Source: Chionoecetes opilio
Lineage: Eukaryota; Arthropoda; Malacostraca; Decapoda; Majidae
DNA length: 64,000 nucleotides
Direction of reading: 5' to 3'
Assembly: GCA_016584305.1 (NCBI GenBank)
Contig: JACEEZ010023653.1
Coordinates: 127,177-191,176 of the forward strand
Within the stretch, counting starts at the first letter, position 1, and each line of letters begins with the position of its first letter. The notes beneath the pieces are model-generated. The model was given only the letters and a program-made list of their open reading frames with translations, ran no database searches and was not told where the DNA came from. Below, piece after piece: positions 1 through 14,730 of this stretch. Both the position numbers and the translations under genes were made by a program.

Positions 1-217
1 CTAACACCAACATCTGGGAGTACCTTGAGCCACACAGGTGATCGCATAGTACTAGGGCATCGTTAAGGTGTTGATTAAGCTTAGGCCATCTCCCTTATTA
101 CCTTATCTGCCTGCCAGGTTACCAACTCGTACCTGTCAAACCTTGTGATTAGGGCAGGTGGCAGGCCCCTCACCGCCCCCACCACCCCTACACTGCCGAT
201 TGGGGGTGACAGGTAAC

Positions 218-334
<117 letters not shown>

Positions 335-377
335 GAGTGGACTCTTCTCTAATCTGTCTTCGTATCGGTAAATTTTT

Positions 378-378
<1 letters not shown>

Positions 379-451
<73 letters not shown>

Positions 452-491
452 ACACACACACAACACACAACACACACACACACACACACAC
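379..491. repeat. (CA)n microsatellite
   Basis: CA run interrupted by CATA and CAACA units near its right end. It is the reverse-complement partner of the GT run to its left. Confidence 0.96.
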
Positions 492-512
492 GTGAATATA
501 TAACAATATATA

Positions 513-750
513 CTGCCTGAACGGCTCGGTGGGTTAGGGCGTCAGGCACCATTCTGTGGTCCAGCGTTCGATCCCCGGCCCCGCTCATTCCCGGGGATTT
601 TGCTACAGACAAATTCGGGCGATTACTGTTCCCCTTGAACAAGGGGATGGTGTGCCAAAGATCGGTAATAATGAGCTCCAAGCTCGCACTGGGCGGGTGA
701 AACTGGCGATCGCGAGTCTGACTCGCGTGGACAAGACCATAGGTGAATAA
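513..750 (+). mobile_element. tRNA-derived SINE
   Basis: The first ~65 bp look like a tRNA: an A-box-like stretch (GGCTCGGTGGGTTAGG) is followed by a B-box-like GTTCGATCC at 566-574. About 170 bp of non-tRNA body follow, containing short inverted motifs. The anticodon arm does not fold into a normal tRNA and the 3' acceptor half is missing, so this is a SINE head rather than a working tRNA gene. The 3' boundary is approximate. Confidence 0.65.
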
Positions 751-1646
751 CACATACGTACACGTGGATGGAATAACAAAAAAAATAATGACGAACAGAA
801 ATTCGGATCCAGAAATAGTCTACAGAAACGCAACGACACAATCAGATCAAGAGAACTGTTTTAGAAATAATAAAATAAATAAACATATGAATCAAACATA
901 TAAATAAATATTAACTCGTGTAATTAGGGATAAACGTAACAAAAATACAATAACAATGACCATAGTAGCACCCAGAACAAAAAAATTATAACAACAATAA
1001 TGATAATAATGATAACTACAACACTAAAAACACCAGAAAAAGATAGGACAAGGAGGTCAGATAACATGATAAGACAACGTATGAGATAAGAAAGACTTAC
1101 CATGATATCAGTTGAACAGGACAGGAGCTGGGTGGGTTGGCAGCATCTTAATGTACGATAGTTGTATGAGGAGAATGATGCGAATGTTAACGCGTGAATG
1201 ACTGACCATTTTTGAACTCCTGTGTGGTACGAATATGGATAATTCTGTTTCATAGCACGTAAATTCCTGAGTGCTCATATCACTAGTAAACATTTGCATC
1301 ATTCACCTCATACAACTATCGTATTTAAAAAGTTGTCACAATATTACCCACTTTCCATATCCAAGACCACTCCTCACAACGCCTGATCTAAGTCTTCCTT
1401 CAGTCTTACAAATACTCTTAAGCTCACTCTTGATCGTATTCTTTCCCTCGATGTTTGATTTAATCGTAGGAACTTATGCACTGTGTAAAGCTTGAACACA
1501 TCCTGCAATGAAACAGAAGGATATGTATAAGACAAAATTGAAAGTATATTCGTATTGCATTCTAAAATGTTATGATTGGATACGCGAATGTTTAAAATAA
1601 TGGGGTTAATAATAGTAGTGATAGTTAGTGGATACAATTATTTTAC
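751..1646. other. AT-rich intergenic stretch, no gene seen
   Basis: AT-rich sequence with scattered short AAT/ATA runs. I see no protein motif, RNA gene or terminal inverted repeat here. Confidence 0.6.
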
Positions 1647-1682
1647 TTCTACTACTACTACTACTACAACTACCAATAATGA

Positions 1683-1762
<80 letters not shown>

Positions 1763-1763
1763 G

Positions 1764-1817
<54 letters not shown>

Positions 1818-1852
1818 AGCTATTACTACTACTACTATACTACTACTACTAA
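1647..1852. repeat. (ACT)n trinucleotide microsatellite
   Basis: About 200 bp of ACT units with a few variants (AATGAT, TAGTACT, AGCTATT). Poly-Thr and poly-Leu frames here are artefacts of the repeat. Confidence 0.95.
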
Positions 1853-2039
1853 TAATAAATATAATAATAACTATAACAAGAGTAACAATACATGAAAATA
1901 GATGTCAAAAAACGAAATAAATAGTACAGATTTATTGAAAGCTGTGCAAACTATATAAAAAAAAAATAATAATAAAAAACGTTGGTCAAACCGAGTAATA
2001 AAACATATAGAAGACAAAAGAAAAGGAGCATTTAAGTAG

Positions 2040-2073
<34 letters not shown>

Positions 2074-2085
2074 ATGTGTGTGTGT

Positions 2086-2165
<80 letters not shown>
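2040..2165. repeat. (TG)n microsatellite
   Basis: TG run with short interruptions (TGCGCATG, GTATG) in its first half. A short TTA-rich run follows at 2276-2320. Confidence 0.96.
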
Positions 2166-2167
<2 letters not shown>

Positions 2168-2362
2168 AATGCACGTCTGTATTTCTATATATGTTTTGTA
2201 ATTGCATGTTTTGTCTCATCTTACTCATTCCTCGTTTGCACAGTGATGATGTGCATGCGTTTGTTATTAGGATTATGATTATTATTATTGTTATCATTAT
2301 TATTATTATTATTATCATTTTCAGGATCACTGTTACTACTGCCCAACAAAACGTAGGCAATT

Positions 2363-2611
2363 GGCCGATTTTCTAAACATGGACTGGGGCTAACCTAAGA
2401 CTAACCATGGCTTTAGACCAGACATTTAAGCTTTTTAACCATTTTTCCAGGGGGTTTAGTCTCAGATTGGAATTGCTAGACACTCACTAACCTCTCCAAC
2501 ATCCAAGTCTAATGATATTATACCCCGGACAAATGTTTAAAGCACTGAAATGTCTGTCTAAAGCCATGGTTAGTCTTAGGTTACCCCATGTCCATGTTTA
2601 AAAAATCGGCT
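2363..2611. mobile_element. Palindromic MITE, ~65-bp inverted ends
   Basis: The left end GGCCGATTTTCTAAACATGG recurs as the reverse complement at the right end (AGCCGATTTTTTAAACATGG when read inward). Similarity continues for about 65 bp, including a shared CTAAGACTAACCATGGC. The element is ~249 bp and non-coding. I could not see a clear target-site duplication, so the superfamily is unassigned. Confidence 0.8.
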
Positions 2612-2783
2612 ATATGTAATCATTCATATCCTAAATCTCACGTTTCCGAATAAGCAAGATGATTAGAAAAGCTACAAAGTAAGACAATTGGACAAATCAT
2701 AACAAGAGAGACAGATAATTAAACAATATAAGAACACATGAGAGTAATACACATATAGTATATGTAAAAACAAAAAGACAAAC

Positions 2784-2998
2784 TATAGTCTATTTTTTTT
2801 AACTAGGCAAAAATTCCATTCTATCTTAAGGTCTCATGCTTAAAATGATGCCTGTGTTACCTGATAATAGAGTTAAATATGATAAAATACAGCCGACATT
2901 AAGAAGAAGCATAGCATTCCCTTCTCCTGGCATCAAATATCAGTCAGTAAGCAGCAAGGGGGCAGAATTTTTTGCCTTATTAAAAAAAATAGACTATA
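2784..2998. mobile_element. Short palindromic MITE (TATAGTC ends)
   Basis: The ends TATAGTCTATTTTTTTTAA and TTAAAAAAAATAGACTATA are reverse complements, followed inward by a matching AGGCAAAAA. It is 215 bp, non-coding, with no assigned superfamily. An AT-rich gap follows with an (AAT)n run at 3207-3275. Confidence 0.75.
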
Positions 2999-3415
2999 AT
3001 TAACATGAAGTAAAAGCCAAATCCACACAAATATAATTCAGACGTAGATATCACGAGACATTTGTATGAAAGCCATAAACGGTAGATACCCATACATAAG
3101 CTTAATCAGAACAGGTAAGAGGATGACTCGAGAACCAGTATAGATAGTAGGTACCCACTATCTTGCCATACACACTAATCTCGCTGGAATGTTAAAAGCG
3201 GTACTTCCAATAATAATAATAGTAATATAATAATAATAATGATAACCGATAATAATAATAATAATAATGATGATGAACGTGTCATGAGTTAATATGTGAA
3301 CGCAGCTTTTTTCTTTGAATGTTTGTTATGTTAATTTCAACCCGTTTTATTTATTTGCCTGACTTTAATTTCCTTTCAGACCAATTGCATATATATATAC
3401 ACAAAGCAAAAAACT

Positions 3416-4787
<1,372 letters not shown>

Positions 4788-4869
<82 letters not shown>
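4788..4869. repeat. Compound (AT)n(GT)n microsatellite
   Basis: A short AT run passes directly into a GT run of about 68 bp. A T/G-rich non-repeat stretch follows. Confidence 0.93.
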
Positions 4870-5105
4870 GCATGTGGTATGTGGCAGTGCTGGCGGTGGT
4901 GGTGGTGTTGTTGGCATGTGGGCAGCAGTTTTGTAGGTGGTGTGTTATGTGTGGTTAGACCTGTATATATTATGTAGTCGGTAGGTAAACAGTGCTACAT
5001 GCTTTTGGCTTTGGTGACGTAATAGCATTAAGTATATCATGTGGTGGTAAGTTGGCATATATCTTTTTTCCAGTTTGTTTGTCATTTAAAGGAATATACT
5101 GTAAT

Positions 5106-5106
<1 letters not shown>

Positions 5107-5189
<83 letters not shown>
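5107..5189. repeat. (TA)n microsatellite
   Basis: TA run with one TATTATA break, followed at 5220-5245 by a short CTAT run. Confidence 0.93.
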
Positions 5190-5192
<3 letters not shown>

Positions 5193-5333
5193 ATTTATCA
5201 TTATATATTATGATTGTCTATGCTATCTATCTATCTATCTCATTTATATATCTCTATCTCTAGTTATATGTCAATCAATCTGTCTATATATTCTTGTTTG
5301 CCTGTCTGTTCTATCTCTCTGGTTTGTTTCCAT

Positions 5334-5334
<1 letters not shown>

Positions 5335-5427
<93 letters not shown>
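5335..5427. repeat. (CT)n microsatellite
   Basis: Pure CT run, the first of two. Ser/Leu-rich reading frames through both are artefacts. Confidence 0.96.
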
Positions 5428-5428
<1 letters not shown>

Positions 5429-5527
5429 AAGAAAAGATATAATTGCTCATACACATACACATGACTGTGTGTGTGTGTCTGACCTTAATAAGTTTAAACA
5501 AGCAACTCTGCACGCACCATATCTGCT

Positions 5528-5529
<2 letters not shown>

Positions 5530-5612
<83 letters not shown>

Positions 5613-5663
5613 CTCTCTCTCTCTCTCTCTCTTCTCTCTTCCTTCTTCTCTCTCTCTCTCTCT
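5530..5663. repeat. (CT)n compound microsatellite
   Basis: CT run broken by CTT and CCTCTT interruptions. C/T-rich sequence continues to about 5830. Confidence 0.94.
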
Positions 5664-6255
5664 GTACATTTTCATTCCCTTCTTTCCCCTCATCTCAACC
5701 TCATTCTTTGCCCTCTACTCTCCCTCCGTCTCACATAACTCCTCTCCGAATATATACCCCCCCTCTCACTACTCTCTTCCCCCCCCCTCTCACCCACCTC
5801 ATCTCCCTCCCTCTCTCTCTCTCTCCCCAACAGCCACTCACAAATTCTGAAGCCTCGACTGCCAACTGCGTGCGCCACCTTCTTGATAGCGGCTGAAATC
5901 ACAACTACAACTACTACCACAACCACCACTACAACAACCACGACTACAACTACGTACAGGCACTAAAGCCAAGTAACCAAGAAACTGAAACTCGGTAACC
6001 ATAAGTAATGTAAAAAGAGACTGAAAAAGAAGAAGGAAACAAGAACGGCATTTCAGGACTAGGCAATAAAGAGAAGATCAGCATTCACAAAAAAAAGAGG
6101 GGCATTTCACGTGACAATCAGATCATGAAAATTCTAAATCGGACATAATTATCAGAGGTCAGTAACAATAGACAATAAAACAAAAACACTGATAAAGAAA
6201 ACAAGAAAACTAAAGCACAAATAAAGATAACAACAGACGATCGCTCTTATGAAGA

Positions 6256-6257
<2 letters not shown>

Positions 6258-6317
<60 letters not shown>

Positions 6318-6333
6318 ACACACACACACACAC
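6258..6333. repeat. (CA)n microsatellite
   Basis: CA run with one CATA interruption at about 6312. Confidence 0.95.
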
Positions 6334-6497
6334 AACATATACCGACATGCAATATCAATAAACATCTGACAAGTGATATTAAATGAGACAAACAAAACAT
6401 ACATAAAAATGCACCTAAGGGAAAAAAAAATATTTGCAATTGAACCAACAATATAAACAAAAACAAGGTTTTCTATTTTCTTAAGCATTGAGCATGC

Positions 6498-6589
6498 GCA
6501 GGGAAACAAACAGGCCCGTAGCAGGGAAACAAACAGGCCCGTAGCAGGGAAACAAACAGGCCCGTAGCAGGGAAACAAACAGGCCCGTA
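6498..6589. repeat. Four 23-bp tandem copies across a transposon junction
   Basis: The 23-bp unit starts at 6498, 6521, 6544 and 6567. Each unit holds 13 bp of flank, including the target duplication GAAACAAA, plus the first 10 bp of the adjoining MITE (CAGGCCCGTA). The array is therefore a reiterated transposon/target junction. Confidence 0.9.
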
Positions 6590-6954
6590 GCCACGGGAGG
6601 GCTTAGCCCCCCCGAAAAACGAATTAGTCTCCCCCCCAAAAAGTTTTTTTTTAATAAGAAGTGTATATGATTTGTTTACAGACAAGGCAAAAAAATACGA
6701 AAATGCAAGCCAGATTTACTACATTTTCATGACACATGAGTTGATTCTATAAAGCTACATTCATTGATTCTATTAGAAACTCTAGTAAAAACATACTATA
6801 ATAGTCTAATAGTAGAAAGGCATTGTACCTGGTGGTAGTAGAAATATACGTGGAAGGAAAGGTATACAAAAGTATAGCCCCTCCTAGTTTGGAAATAGTC
6901 TCCCCCTACGATAGAAATAGCGCCCCTAAATTTCAAGTTCTGGCTACGGACCTA
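6580..6954. mobile_element. hAT-like MITE with 8-bp target duplication
   Basis: The left end CAGGCCCGTAGCC matches the inverted right end TAGGTCCGTAGCC at 11 of 13 positions. The flanking 8 bp GAAACAAA are identical at 6572-6579 and 6955-6962. An 8-bp duplication plus a CAGG start is typical of hAT elements. The interior (375 bp in total) is non-coding. Confidence 0.8.
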
Positions 6955-7207
6955 GAAACAAAGATTCAAACATTCTTGAACTATAATATAACATCAAACT
7001 TATCAAAACAAAAAGAAAAAAACTAACATTGAACAGGTCAAAATCGAGAATACTAAAAAAGGTGGATAAAAGGGAGTACCTAAAGGAGAGGAAATTAGGA
7101 AACAGAAAAAGCATCAGGAAAATAATGTTCCTTGTGTACAAAAACCAAGAGAGTAGGAAGATGGAAACTGTAAAACACAAAAATGCCGACCATTGAACTA
7201 CTGAGAG

Positions 7208-7223
7208 AGAGAGACAGAGAGAC

Positions 7224-7308
<85 letters not shown>
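7208..7308. repeat. (GA)n microsatellite
   Basis: GA run, near-pure from about 7230. A short TTA run lies further on at 7608-7650. Confidence 0.94.
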
Positions 7309-7312
<4 letters not shown>

Positions 7313-7616
7313 AACACATGACCCTACAATGGTGTCAAATGCGCACATACACACGCGCGCACACACAGTTTCTGGCACAAATGTGAAAAATTGATCACAC
7401 TTCCCCGTTTTCTCTTTCGATCAGCATTGCGAGGACACAAACAAATTCCTGGCAGCGATAAGAAGCCATAATTTTTTCAACAGGATAAAATTGTTTGATT
7501 TCATACCTAAATATGAGAATGTCGGCGTGAAAGCTATTAAATGCATATCATGAATGTAGAAAAAAAACTAAGAGCTCCGTTAAACGTCTTTATTACTTAT
7601 ATCCACTATATTATTA

Positions 7617-7649
<33 letters not shown>

Positions 7650-7903
7650 GCAGTATTATAACCAATAGTTATACTACTGCTATTCCTAATACTAAAAATA
7701 GGAAAATATGTATTAAATTTTCATTGCCACATTTTTCAATAACAACACAACAATGATATTTTCCAGACTGTTTTCCAATTATATTTTTTCTGCACTTTTC
7801 TCAGATGACGCTCTCGTGACGTAACCATTTTACCGCGCTGTGAAAAAATAAGAACAATATTATGGCAAAGGTTTTTTTATACTATTTTTTCATGTTTCCG
7901 TGA

Positions 7904-8066
<163 letters not shown>

Positions 8067-8160
8067 TAGTAATATATTTTCCACACTACGAAGAAAAAAA
8101 TAATTATACTCACAACATATACTACAAACAACAATAACAATGATAGTAATAATAACAAAA

Positions 8161-8164
<4 letters not shown>

Positions 8165-8235
<71 letters not shown>
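8165..8235. repeat. (CA)n microsatellite
   Basis: Pure CA run about 100 bp after the GA run, separated by AT-rich sequence. Confidence 0.95.
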
Positions 8236-8236
<1 letters not shown>

Positions 8237-8389
8237 TCATCACATCCCAGCTATTTATTTCGCTACATTATATACCGTGGTATTAATCCTTTTAATATGC
8301 TGCTCTGTCACACACTTACACAGGAAGTCATAACATTTATATTATATCTATGGGTCCTTGCATGCATTGAAAAATTATAATAGTAAGGT

Positions 8390-8718
8390 AAAGATGGGGG
8401 CATACGTTACGCTGCGCGTTGCCTCGGTGCTCATCTCCGTCGCATATTAGCCTTTGAGCCTGTGGTTGGTGACAACCCGCTACCCCGGGACACTGGGCTA
8501 GTGTGACATCCGGGTTACCACAGTTACCTTCCCCAGGTTTCCCCAGCTACTCATTTATCAACCTCGAAAGGAAGGATGAACAGCTGAATAGGCTGGCCGC
8601 CGACTTGCCCTGGCCCGGATTCGAACCAGGGCCCACAGATTAGTAGCTAGGCGCGCTCAGGGTCAGATAGTACTATATTATGACCCTGGGCGCGCTAGCC
8701 ACTACACCACGGAGGCGA
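8390..8718 (-). mobile_element. tRNA-derived SINE with hairpin insert in the head
   Basis: On the minus strand the element starts with a tRNA-like head. The A box reads TGGTGTAGTGGCTAGCGCG and the B box GGTTCGAATCC lies at plus positions 8618-8628. The two are separated by a stretch forming an imperfect hairpin (GCGCCCAGGGTCA against TGACCCTGAGCGCGC). About 200 bp of non-tRNA body follow. This family differs from the GGGGAGGCGG SINEs later in the window. The 3' boundary is approximate. Confidence 0.75.
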
Positions 8719-9048
8719 CATATATACCATCTCATGCTATAATAGTTATCGGTCATCGTCTAAAGAGAAAGAAGGAACAAAACATTAAAAAAAGGATAGG
8801 AAGTTCTGTTTAATTTCCATGGGGTTTTTTCCTTTACGTTTTGTGCCTACATTACGGATTGAAGGATTTAATCGTATACTTTATTATTCATGTATATTAT
8901 GTCTTAATCATTATTGATGTGCATGTCTTCTTATCACTACATAAGGTATGAATGTATGTAAGTATAAACTCTTTGGTACAAAATAAAGTGTTCTTAATGA
9001 TATCCCGTTGTATTAATTACTTTGCTATTCATTAATTTGTATTAATTC

Positions 9049-9535
<487 letters not shown>

Positions 9536-10282
9536 ATGTCTCTCTTACGACGAACATTTAACCAAAACAGAGTGTGGCGTTCAGCATCTCCACAGAAACC
9601 ATCCCGCCGGCAGGATCTGCTATCACCCACTTTCCTGTTGACACCACAAGGGGAGGGACTCAGCTCAGCGCCCCCGCTCCTTACCTCACGGCTCATATCT
9701 CTGATACTCCTAACTTCTCAATACCAGAGGTTGTCATCCTAACTATCATCACCCGCTTATCTCATCACACTCTCTATCCTCTACTGGAATATTCGTGGCA
9801 TCCGCTCCCACATACCGTTTCCCACATAAAGGAGACTTTGTCTCCTTATTTCGTGCTTTGACTGTGACTTTGTGTTGTTGGGGTGGATCGGAGTGGCGCG
9901 TTTAGTTACGTGACATATGTGCAGTCACTATTGTACTGTGGGTAGTAGTAGTTGGGGTAATAAAGCCGTGCACAGCAGTAAATGTCTCCTTGCAGTCCTT
10001 CCCGTCTCCTCCATAGCCCTGAGCCGTTAGTGTGACGAAGCTTGAGAGGGGTGGGTTGCCCCCCCCCCTTCCTTCGTTACAATAGGATAAACCAGAGGAC
10101 ATAGGGTATTCAGAGGGAAGTGTTGATTGATTGATTCAGAGGGAAAAATTGAGGTGGAGCGGTTAGAATTAGCGGCGGCGGAAATAATAAACAAACATTT
10201 TGAACTATCTAGGATCCCGGACTGTTCTTGAGGTGCCAAGCACTTAAATTACTTCTCGGTTAAATGTTCGTCGCAAGACAGA
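9536..10282. other. Spacer of the inverted repeat
   Basis: About 750 bp of single-copy sequence between the arms. Short open frames exist, and one stretch near 9780 (LYWNIRGIRSH) faintly resembles the N-terminal part of LINE endonucleases. That is too weak to call. Confidence 0.5.
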
Positions 10283-10657
10283 CAGACACACCTAAAATAG
10301 GTACTCAGTGAATGCTTACATACAAGTAGATATTTCCTGAAGCCTCATTCTGCTTGAACTTGCGTTTTTTCATGAAAAGACAATTTTTAAAGATTGAGTT
10401 TTCAAGTATTCAATTGTTTTGCCAATATTTTCACCAAGTGCAGACAAATAAAATGATAAACTACATTTTTTATTAAGAACTGTTTCCGTTGTTGTATCGA
10501 AGGGTAATTCTGATATGTCCCGAAACAGCACAAGGAATTCACGGTAAATGATAGATCATTCAGGCTGAAAGTGCAGAGGATGTGACAGCCCGAGAGACAG
10601 GCTTGAGCGTGAGCTTATTAGAAAACTCCCCAATGGGGAGTTATGGGCGTTGCCATA

Positions 10658-10750
<93 letters not shown>
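10283..10750 (-). repeat. Right arm of the 1.7-kb inverted repeat
   Basis: Reverse complement of the left arm, ending in a (CT)n run at 10661-10749 that mirrors the (GA)n run at the left tip. The part next to the microsatellite is more diverged than the inner ~290 bp. Confidence 0.85.
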
Positions 10751-10752
<2 letters not shown>

Positions 10753-10884
10753 CTCTCCATCCTTTCCTTCCATTCTTTCCTCCGGCCCTCACCTTTCCCT
10801 TCAACGCAATTTAATTTTTCCTCCCTTAATAAATTACCTTTAAGTCCTCCATACTAACAGGACGCTGACCACGCACTTACGCTG

Positions 10885-10886
<2 letters not shown>

Positions 10887-10967
<81 letters not shown>
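10887..10967. repeat. (CT)n microsatellite
   Basis: Pure CT run. Confidence 0.96.
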
Positions 10968-10969
<2 letters not shown>

Positions 10970-11075
10970 GAGACACTGCAGCTTGTGATGCCTCCTTTGT
11001 TTACAATCTGACGAGGCACATTTCTTTTTTTCTTTTTTTCTGTATGTGCTGAACCTAGATGACTTGAGGATATGC

Positions 11076-11291
<216 letters not shown>

Positions 11292-11537
11292 AAAAAACCG
11301 ATCATCTATCATTTTCGTTCGTGGAAATAAAAAGTTTTCTTGCGTACTTTGTGCTTTACGAGTGTTCTTTGATTAACGTACAATGCTAGTATATTGCAAA
11401 AAAAATAGAAACGTGATTTTTTTCTGTTCATTATTCCTTTTCTGTTTTTTCATTGATTGGTTTGATATTTTTCAGTGATTTGCAATGCGTTCAAGCGCGC
11501 GAGAATAGACGGATACTTTGAGTTATTTTAATGGATT

Positions 11538-11539
<2 letters not shown>

Positions 11540-11631
<92 letters not shown>
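11540..11631. repeat. (GA)n microsatellite
   Basis: Pure GA run. Confidence 0.95.
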
Positions 11632-11634
<3 letters not shown>

Positions 11635-12574
11635 ATGTGAAGGTGAATACTCATATACAGAAGATAATAGAGAAATAATATTGAGGAATGGGTAGTGTCA
11701 ACCTACAAGATGCGACACGTGCTAAAAAAAATAATCAAAGTTTACTCGAAACGTCCAATATGAATGTAATTAACAATTCGACGGATGATTTCCACAAGAA
11801 AATAATAAGAATAAGAATAATTGAAGAGTGAAAACATTTTTAATACAGTATGGCATTACTCTAAGGTATATAATAATATGGATGTGAATGTTTTAATCAT
11901 AAGCGTAAGAGAAAAAATAACCTCAAAAACACATTCACAAAGGTGTAGCCAAGGTGACTAATTCCTTTCTTCAGTCTTCAGTTTTCCCATTCCTTGCGAC
12001 CATCTTTCTCCTTCTTTCTTACTTTCTATACTTTCGAGGGAGGACTTAAGGCTCAATACAACTAAACATACTTTGAAGGCTGATGAAGCAAAACTTGTGG
12101 GGCTTTTTACATTACTTGCAGGCCTTGGTTGGCGTGCATTTGTACAGATAACAAGAACATGTCCCTTCCTTCCCTCTGTTGACGCATGATGCGGCCCTTT
12201 GCACGGTTGCTGGCGGGGTTAGGGGTGGGGGTAATTGAGGCGCAGAAACCAGCAGGAGGCAACTCAAGGTCCTGCTTCTCAAGGTCATCCTCGAGTCCCA
12301 CAGTCAACACTCCAAGGCGTGACGGAGGGACAGCGTGTTGCAGGCTTACTACAGCGCTCGACTACTCTCGCCCGACCGACAAGTCATTTTTTATAAACTT
12401 ACTAAAACCTACAAAAAAATAACATAATCGCTGTTCCATAATTGTTCATAATTAAACTGTGCATAATTCTACGTAATGCAGAAGGAGGAATCCGGGGGAA
12501 AAAATTAAGTCCCCAAGATATGTTAATAGTCCATACAAGTCGTAAGAAAGTCCAATCGCTCCAGTAATTGCCAG
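11632..12574. other. Intergenic, no gene seen
   Basis: No convincing coding motif or repeat structure. Open frames of 67-78 codons near 12107-12422 show no recognisable domain. Confidence 0.5.
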
Positions 12575-12577
12575 TAA

Positions 12578-13726
12578 AGCGGGTATCACATGGGGCTTTT
12601 CGTCGGACCACTGCATCGAACCAAACGGGCATTTGGTTGGATCTGTTCGTCGAACACTGACAACACCTATAGCAGTGTTCTTCAAACTTTTTTCATCGTG
12701 ACCCAGTTTGATTTTATGCATTACATTCACGACCCTATTTTACGTCTGTAGCTGCTTTCTCTTTCCGATGTGATTTATCTTTTACAATTACATACATACA
12801 TATATACATATATATCTGCATACATATATACATACATACATGCATCTATGCATTCACAATAATTGGATATGTTTGAGTGTGCCAATGTAAATTTTATCTA
12901 TTAAAAGTATTTAAAAAACTATGTAGAAGTGTTCTATAAATTGTAACTATACGTAAGTAAAGAAAAGCAGTATTAATTGATTGACAAGTGCAAATTATGC
13001 GTACAAGTCCTGCCTTTTCCCATCAGCATTCTCTCTCTCTCTCTCTTTCACTCTCTCTCTTATTAATGCATTTCACTTATTGATTATATAATTATCAATT
13101 TACGACGTGGCGACCCACTGAACAAAGGCTCGCGACCCAGTATTGGGTCACGACCCGTACTTTGAAGAACCCTGATCTATAGCACACGGTTGGGCTGGCG
13201 CGCTTCACCCAACCATAACATAAACAAACATGGAACGTAGACCGTAGAACGTAGACAGTGGGAGGCGCGGAGATTTGCTGTTAATGTTTTAACTTTAGGG
13301 GCATACGTACTGGTGAAGAAAAGGGAGGAGGTGATTGTTAGAAGCGAACAGCGACAGATGAAGAAGCGTTCGTGTGGGCTAAATGTAAACAAATATCATA
13401 TCAGCCTCATATTTCTGAAATTATATCACATATATAATATAGACTGGTCTGTATTCGATTTACAGTAATGTATATTATATGATGGTGTATACAGTTGTAC
13501 ACTTCAATGCTTGATCATTGCCATTATTATTTATAATTTACAGAAAGAGTATTGCCTTATTTTGATCCCACAGTAGGTTAGATGAAATGAGCAACATTTT
13601 GTACAATTTCACCAACCCATTTCAGCGAACAAGTTCGACGAAATGACCCTCGAGGTTAGCCAAACAGGTCCGGCGAAATGGTAAGTTCGACGAAATAGTC
13701 CGCCGAAAAGCCCTGTAGGAGTGTAG
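12578..13726. mobile_element. Family-Z DNA transposon, copy C (lacks Y)
   Basis: The left end AGCGGGTATCACATGGGGC follows TAA and resembles the AGCGGCTATCACACG terminus of the two Z copies at 22861 and 25046. The interior shares their landmarks (TTCGTCGAACACTGACAACA, a CGGTTGGGC block, and the CATATTTCTGAAA block). The right terminus is decayed. Unlike the other two copies it has no Y insertion: GGCTAAATG runs straight into TAAACAAAT at 13381. It is interrupted by a hAT-like MITE. Confidence 0.75.
12673..13174. mobile_element. hAT-like MITE nested in Z copy C
   Basis: The inverted ends are CAGTGTTCTTCAAACTTTTT and, at the right, TACTTTGAAGAACCCTG. Flanking 8-mers ACCTATAG (12665-12672) and ATCTATAG (13175-13182) match at 7 of 8 positions. 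Removing the element and one flank rejoins the Z sequence in register with its sister copies (...ACAACAC.TATAGCACACGG...). The interior holds short CATATA and CTCTCT runs and no coding sequence. Confidence 0.88.
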
Positions 13727-13739
13727 AAGAGCTCCATGT

Positions 13740-14022
13740 TCACCTCTTCGGTTCACTACTCCAGCTATTCTCTCCTTCACTCTTCGGCCTCCCCTTCCCT
13801 GGGTTCGAGTTCCGGTCAGGCAGGGCAGCTTTACCCTAACTAACTCATGAGGTCATCTGCTAGGCTTGATTATATTGAGAAGTGGTTACCTGGGACACGG
13901 CTGTGGTATACTGGACACTATAGGAACAACCACAAAACAGGAGCAGGAAAAACAGAAACTACCACATGTAGGTTTAAAGCCTCTTGTAGCTTTCTTATTT
14001 TCTTATGTTCTTATACTGGTGT
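13740..14022 (+). mobile_element. SINE-like retro-sequence with CR1-type tail
   Basis: A B-box-like GGTTCGAGTTCC lies near 13802. About 150 bp later the sequence ends with the stretch that closes the CR1 LINE at 34 kb (CCTCTTGTAGC...TTATTTTCTTATGTTCTTAT). A tRNA-like head plus a LINE-derived tail suggests a SINE mobilised by that LINE. The 5' boundary is uncertain. Confidence 0.5.
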
Positions 14023-14042
14023 AGGTGAATCCCGAGAGCAGC

Positions 14043-14165
14043 ACATAAGAACATAAGAGAATAAGGAAGCTACAAGAGGCCGCGAGACCTACACGTGGTA
14101 ATTCCTGTACCTGGACGACACCTGTGGTAATCTGGCCTGGCCGCGTTCCCAGGGTAATGGGTGTA
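14043..14165 (-). mobile_element. CR1-type 3' tail, inverted neighbour
   Basis: On the minus strand this reads GTAGGTCTCGCGGCCTCTTG and ends in TTCTTATG repeats, the same terminal block as the 34-kb CR1 element. It lies tail-to-tail with the preceding plus-strand copy, 20 bp away. Similar sequence may extend to about 14300. Confidence 0.65.
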
Positions 14166-14730
14166 CTGTCTGCTATAAGCCCCGACGCCAAGGACACTGA
14201 GAGGGACGCCAAGGCCACGCGTCTCCTGTTTCTCACGCCCATCCTCTCACAGTCACTGGCTCGACCTCCACTTTTGTCCCATGTAGGATGAGATCTGTGC
14301 AGTCTGCAAAAACACTGTTCCATCCCTTATACTTTCCTTCACTGTCCTCTCTCCTCTGATCCACGACAGATGTAAGTCCCCACACTTTAAGTTTATACTA
14401 AGTTTTTTAAGTCCCCACTGGTCACGTCATTCTATTAAAAAAAGTATGAGTGTATAAGTATAAGTAGTGTAGGTATAAGACTGTTATAAGTGCCTCGTTT
14501 GATCAACACCCCGCCGTATCTTTCATCGCTAACAGTGACGGATTTAGGGGGTTCCGAGTAGGCCATGGTCTAGGGTCCCGCACCCGCAAGGGCCCTGTAC
14601 CCCAGAGGAAAAAATATGTTTTCAATGAAAATCTGAATGCTGGACCTTTCATATTTGCTCGAACACTGTTACATTGCATGTACCATAATATGCCACAAAT
14701 TAGTACCAACACAATAAAGTTTTGGATTTC

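Noticed and set aside
8618..8718. Functional tRNA genes at the tRNA-like heads (also 513, 14799, 42702, 43814, 59354)
   Set aside because: A and B boxes are present, but cloverleaf pairing is incomplete and each head runs into a conserved non-tRNA body. They are SINEs.
9574..9861. 95-codon open frame in the inverted-repeat spacer with a LINE-endonuclease-like LYWNIRGIRSH in another frame
   Set aside because: Too short and isolated, with no second motif.
12107..12730. Overlapping 67-92-codon frames near Z copy C
   Set aside because: No domain, frames on both strands, and partly within transposon sequence.
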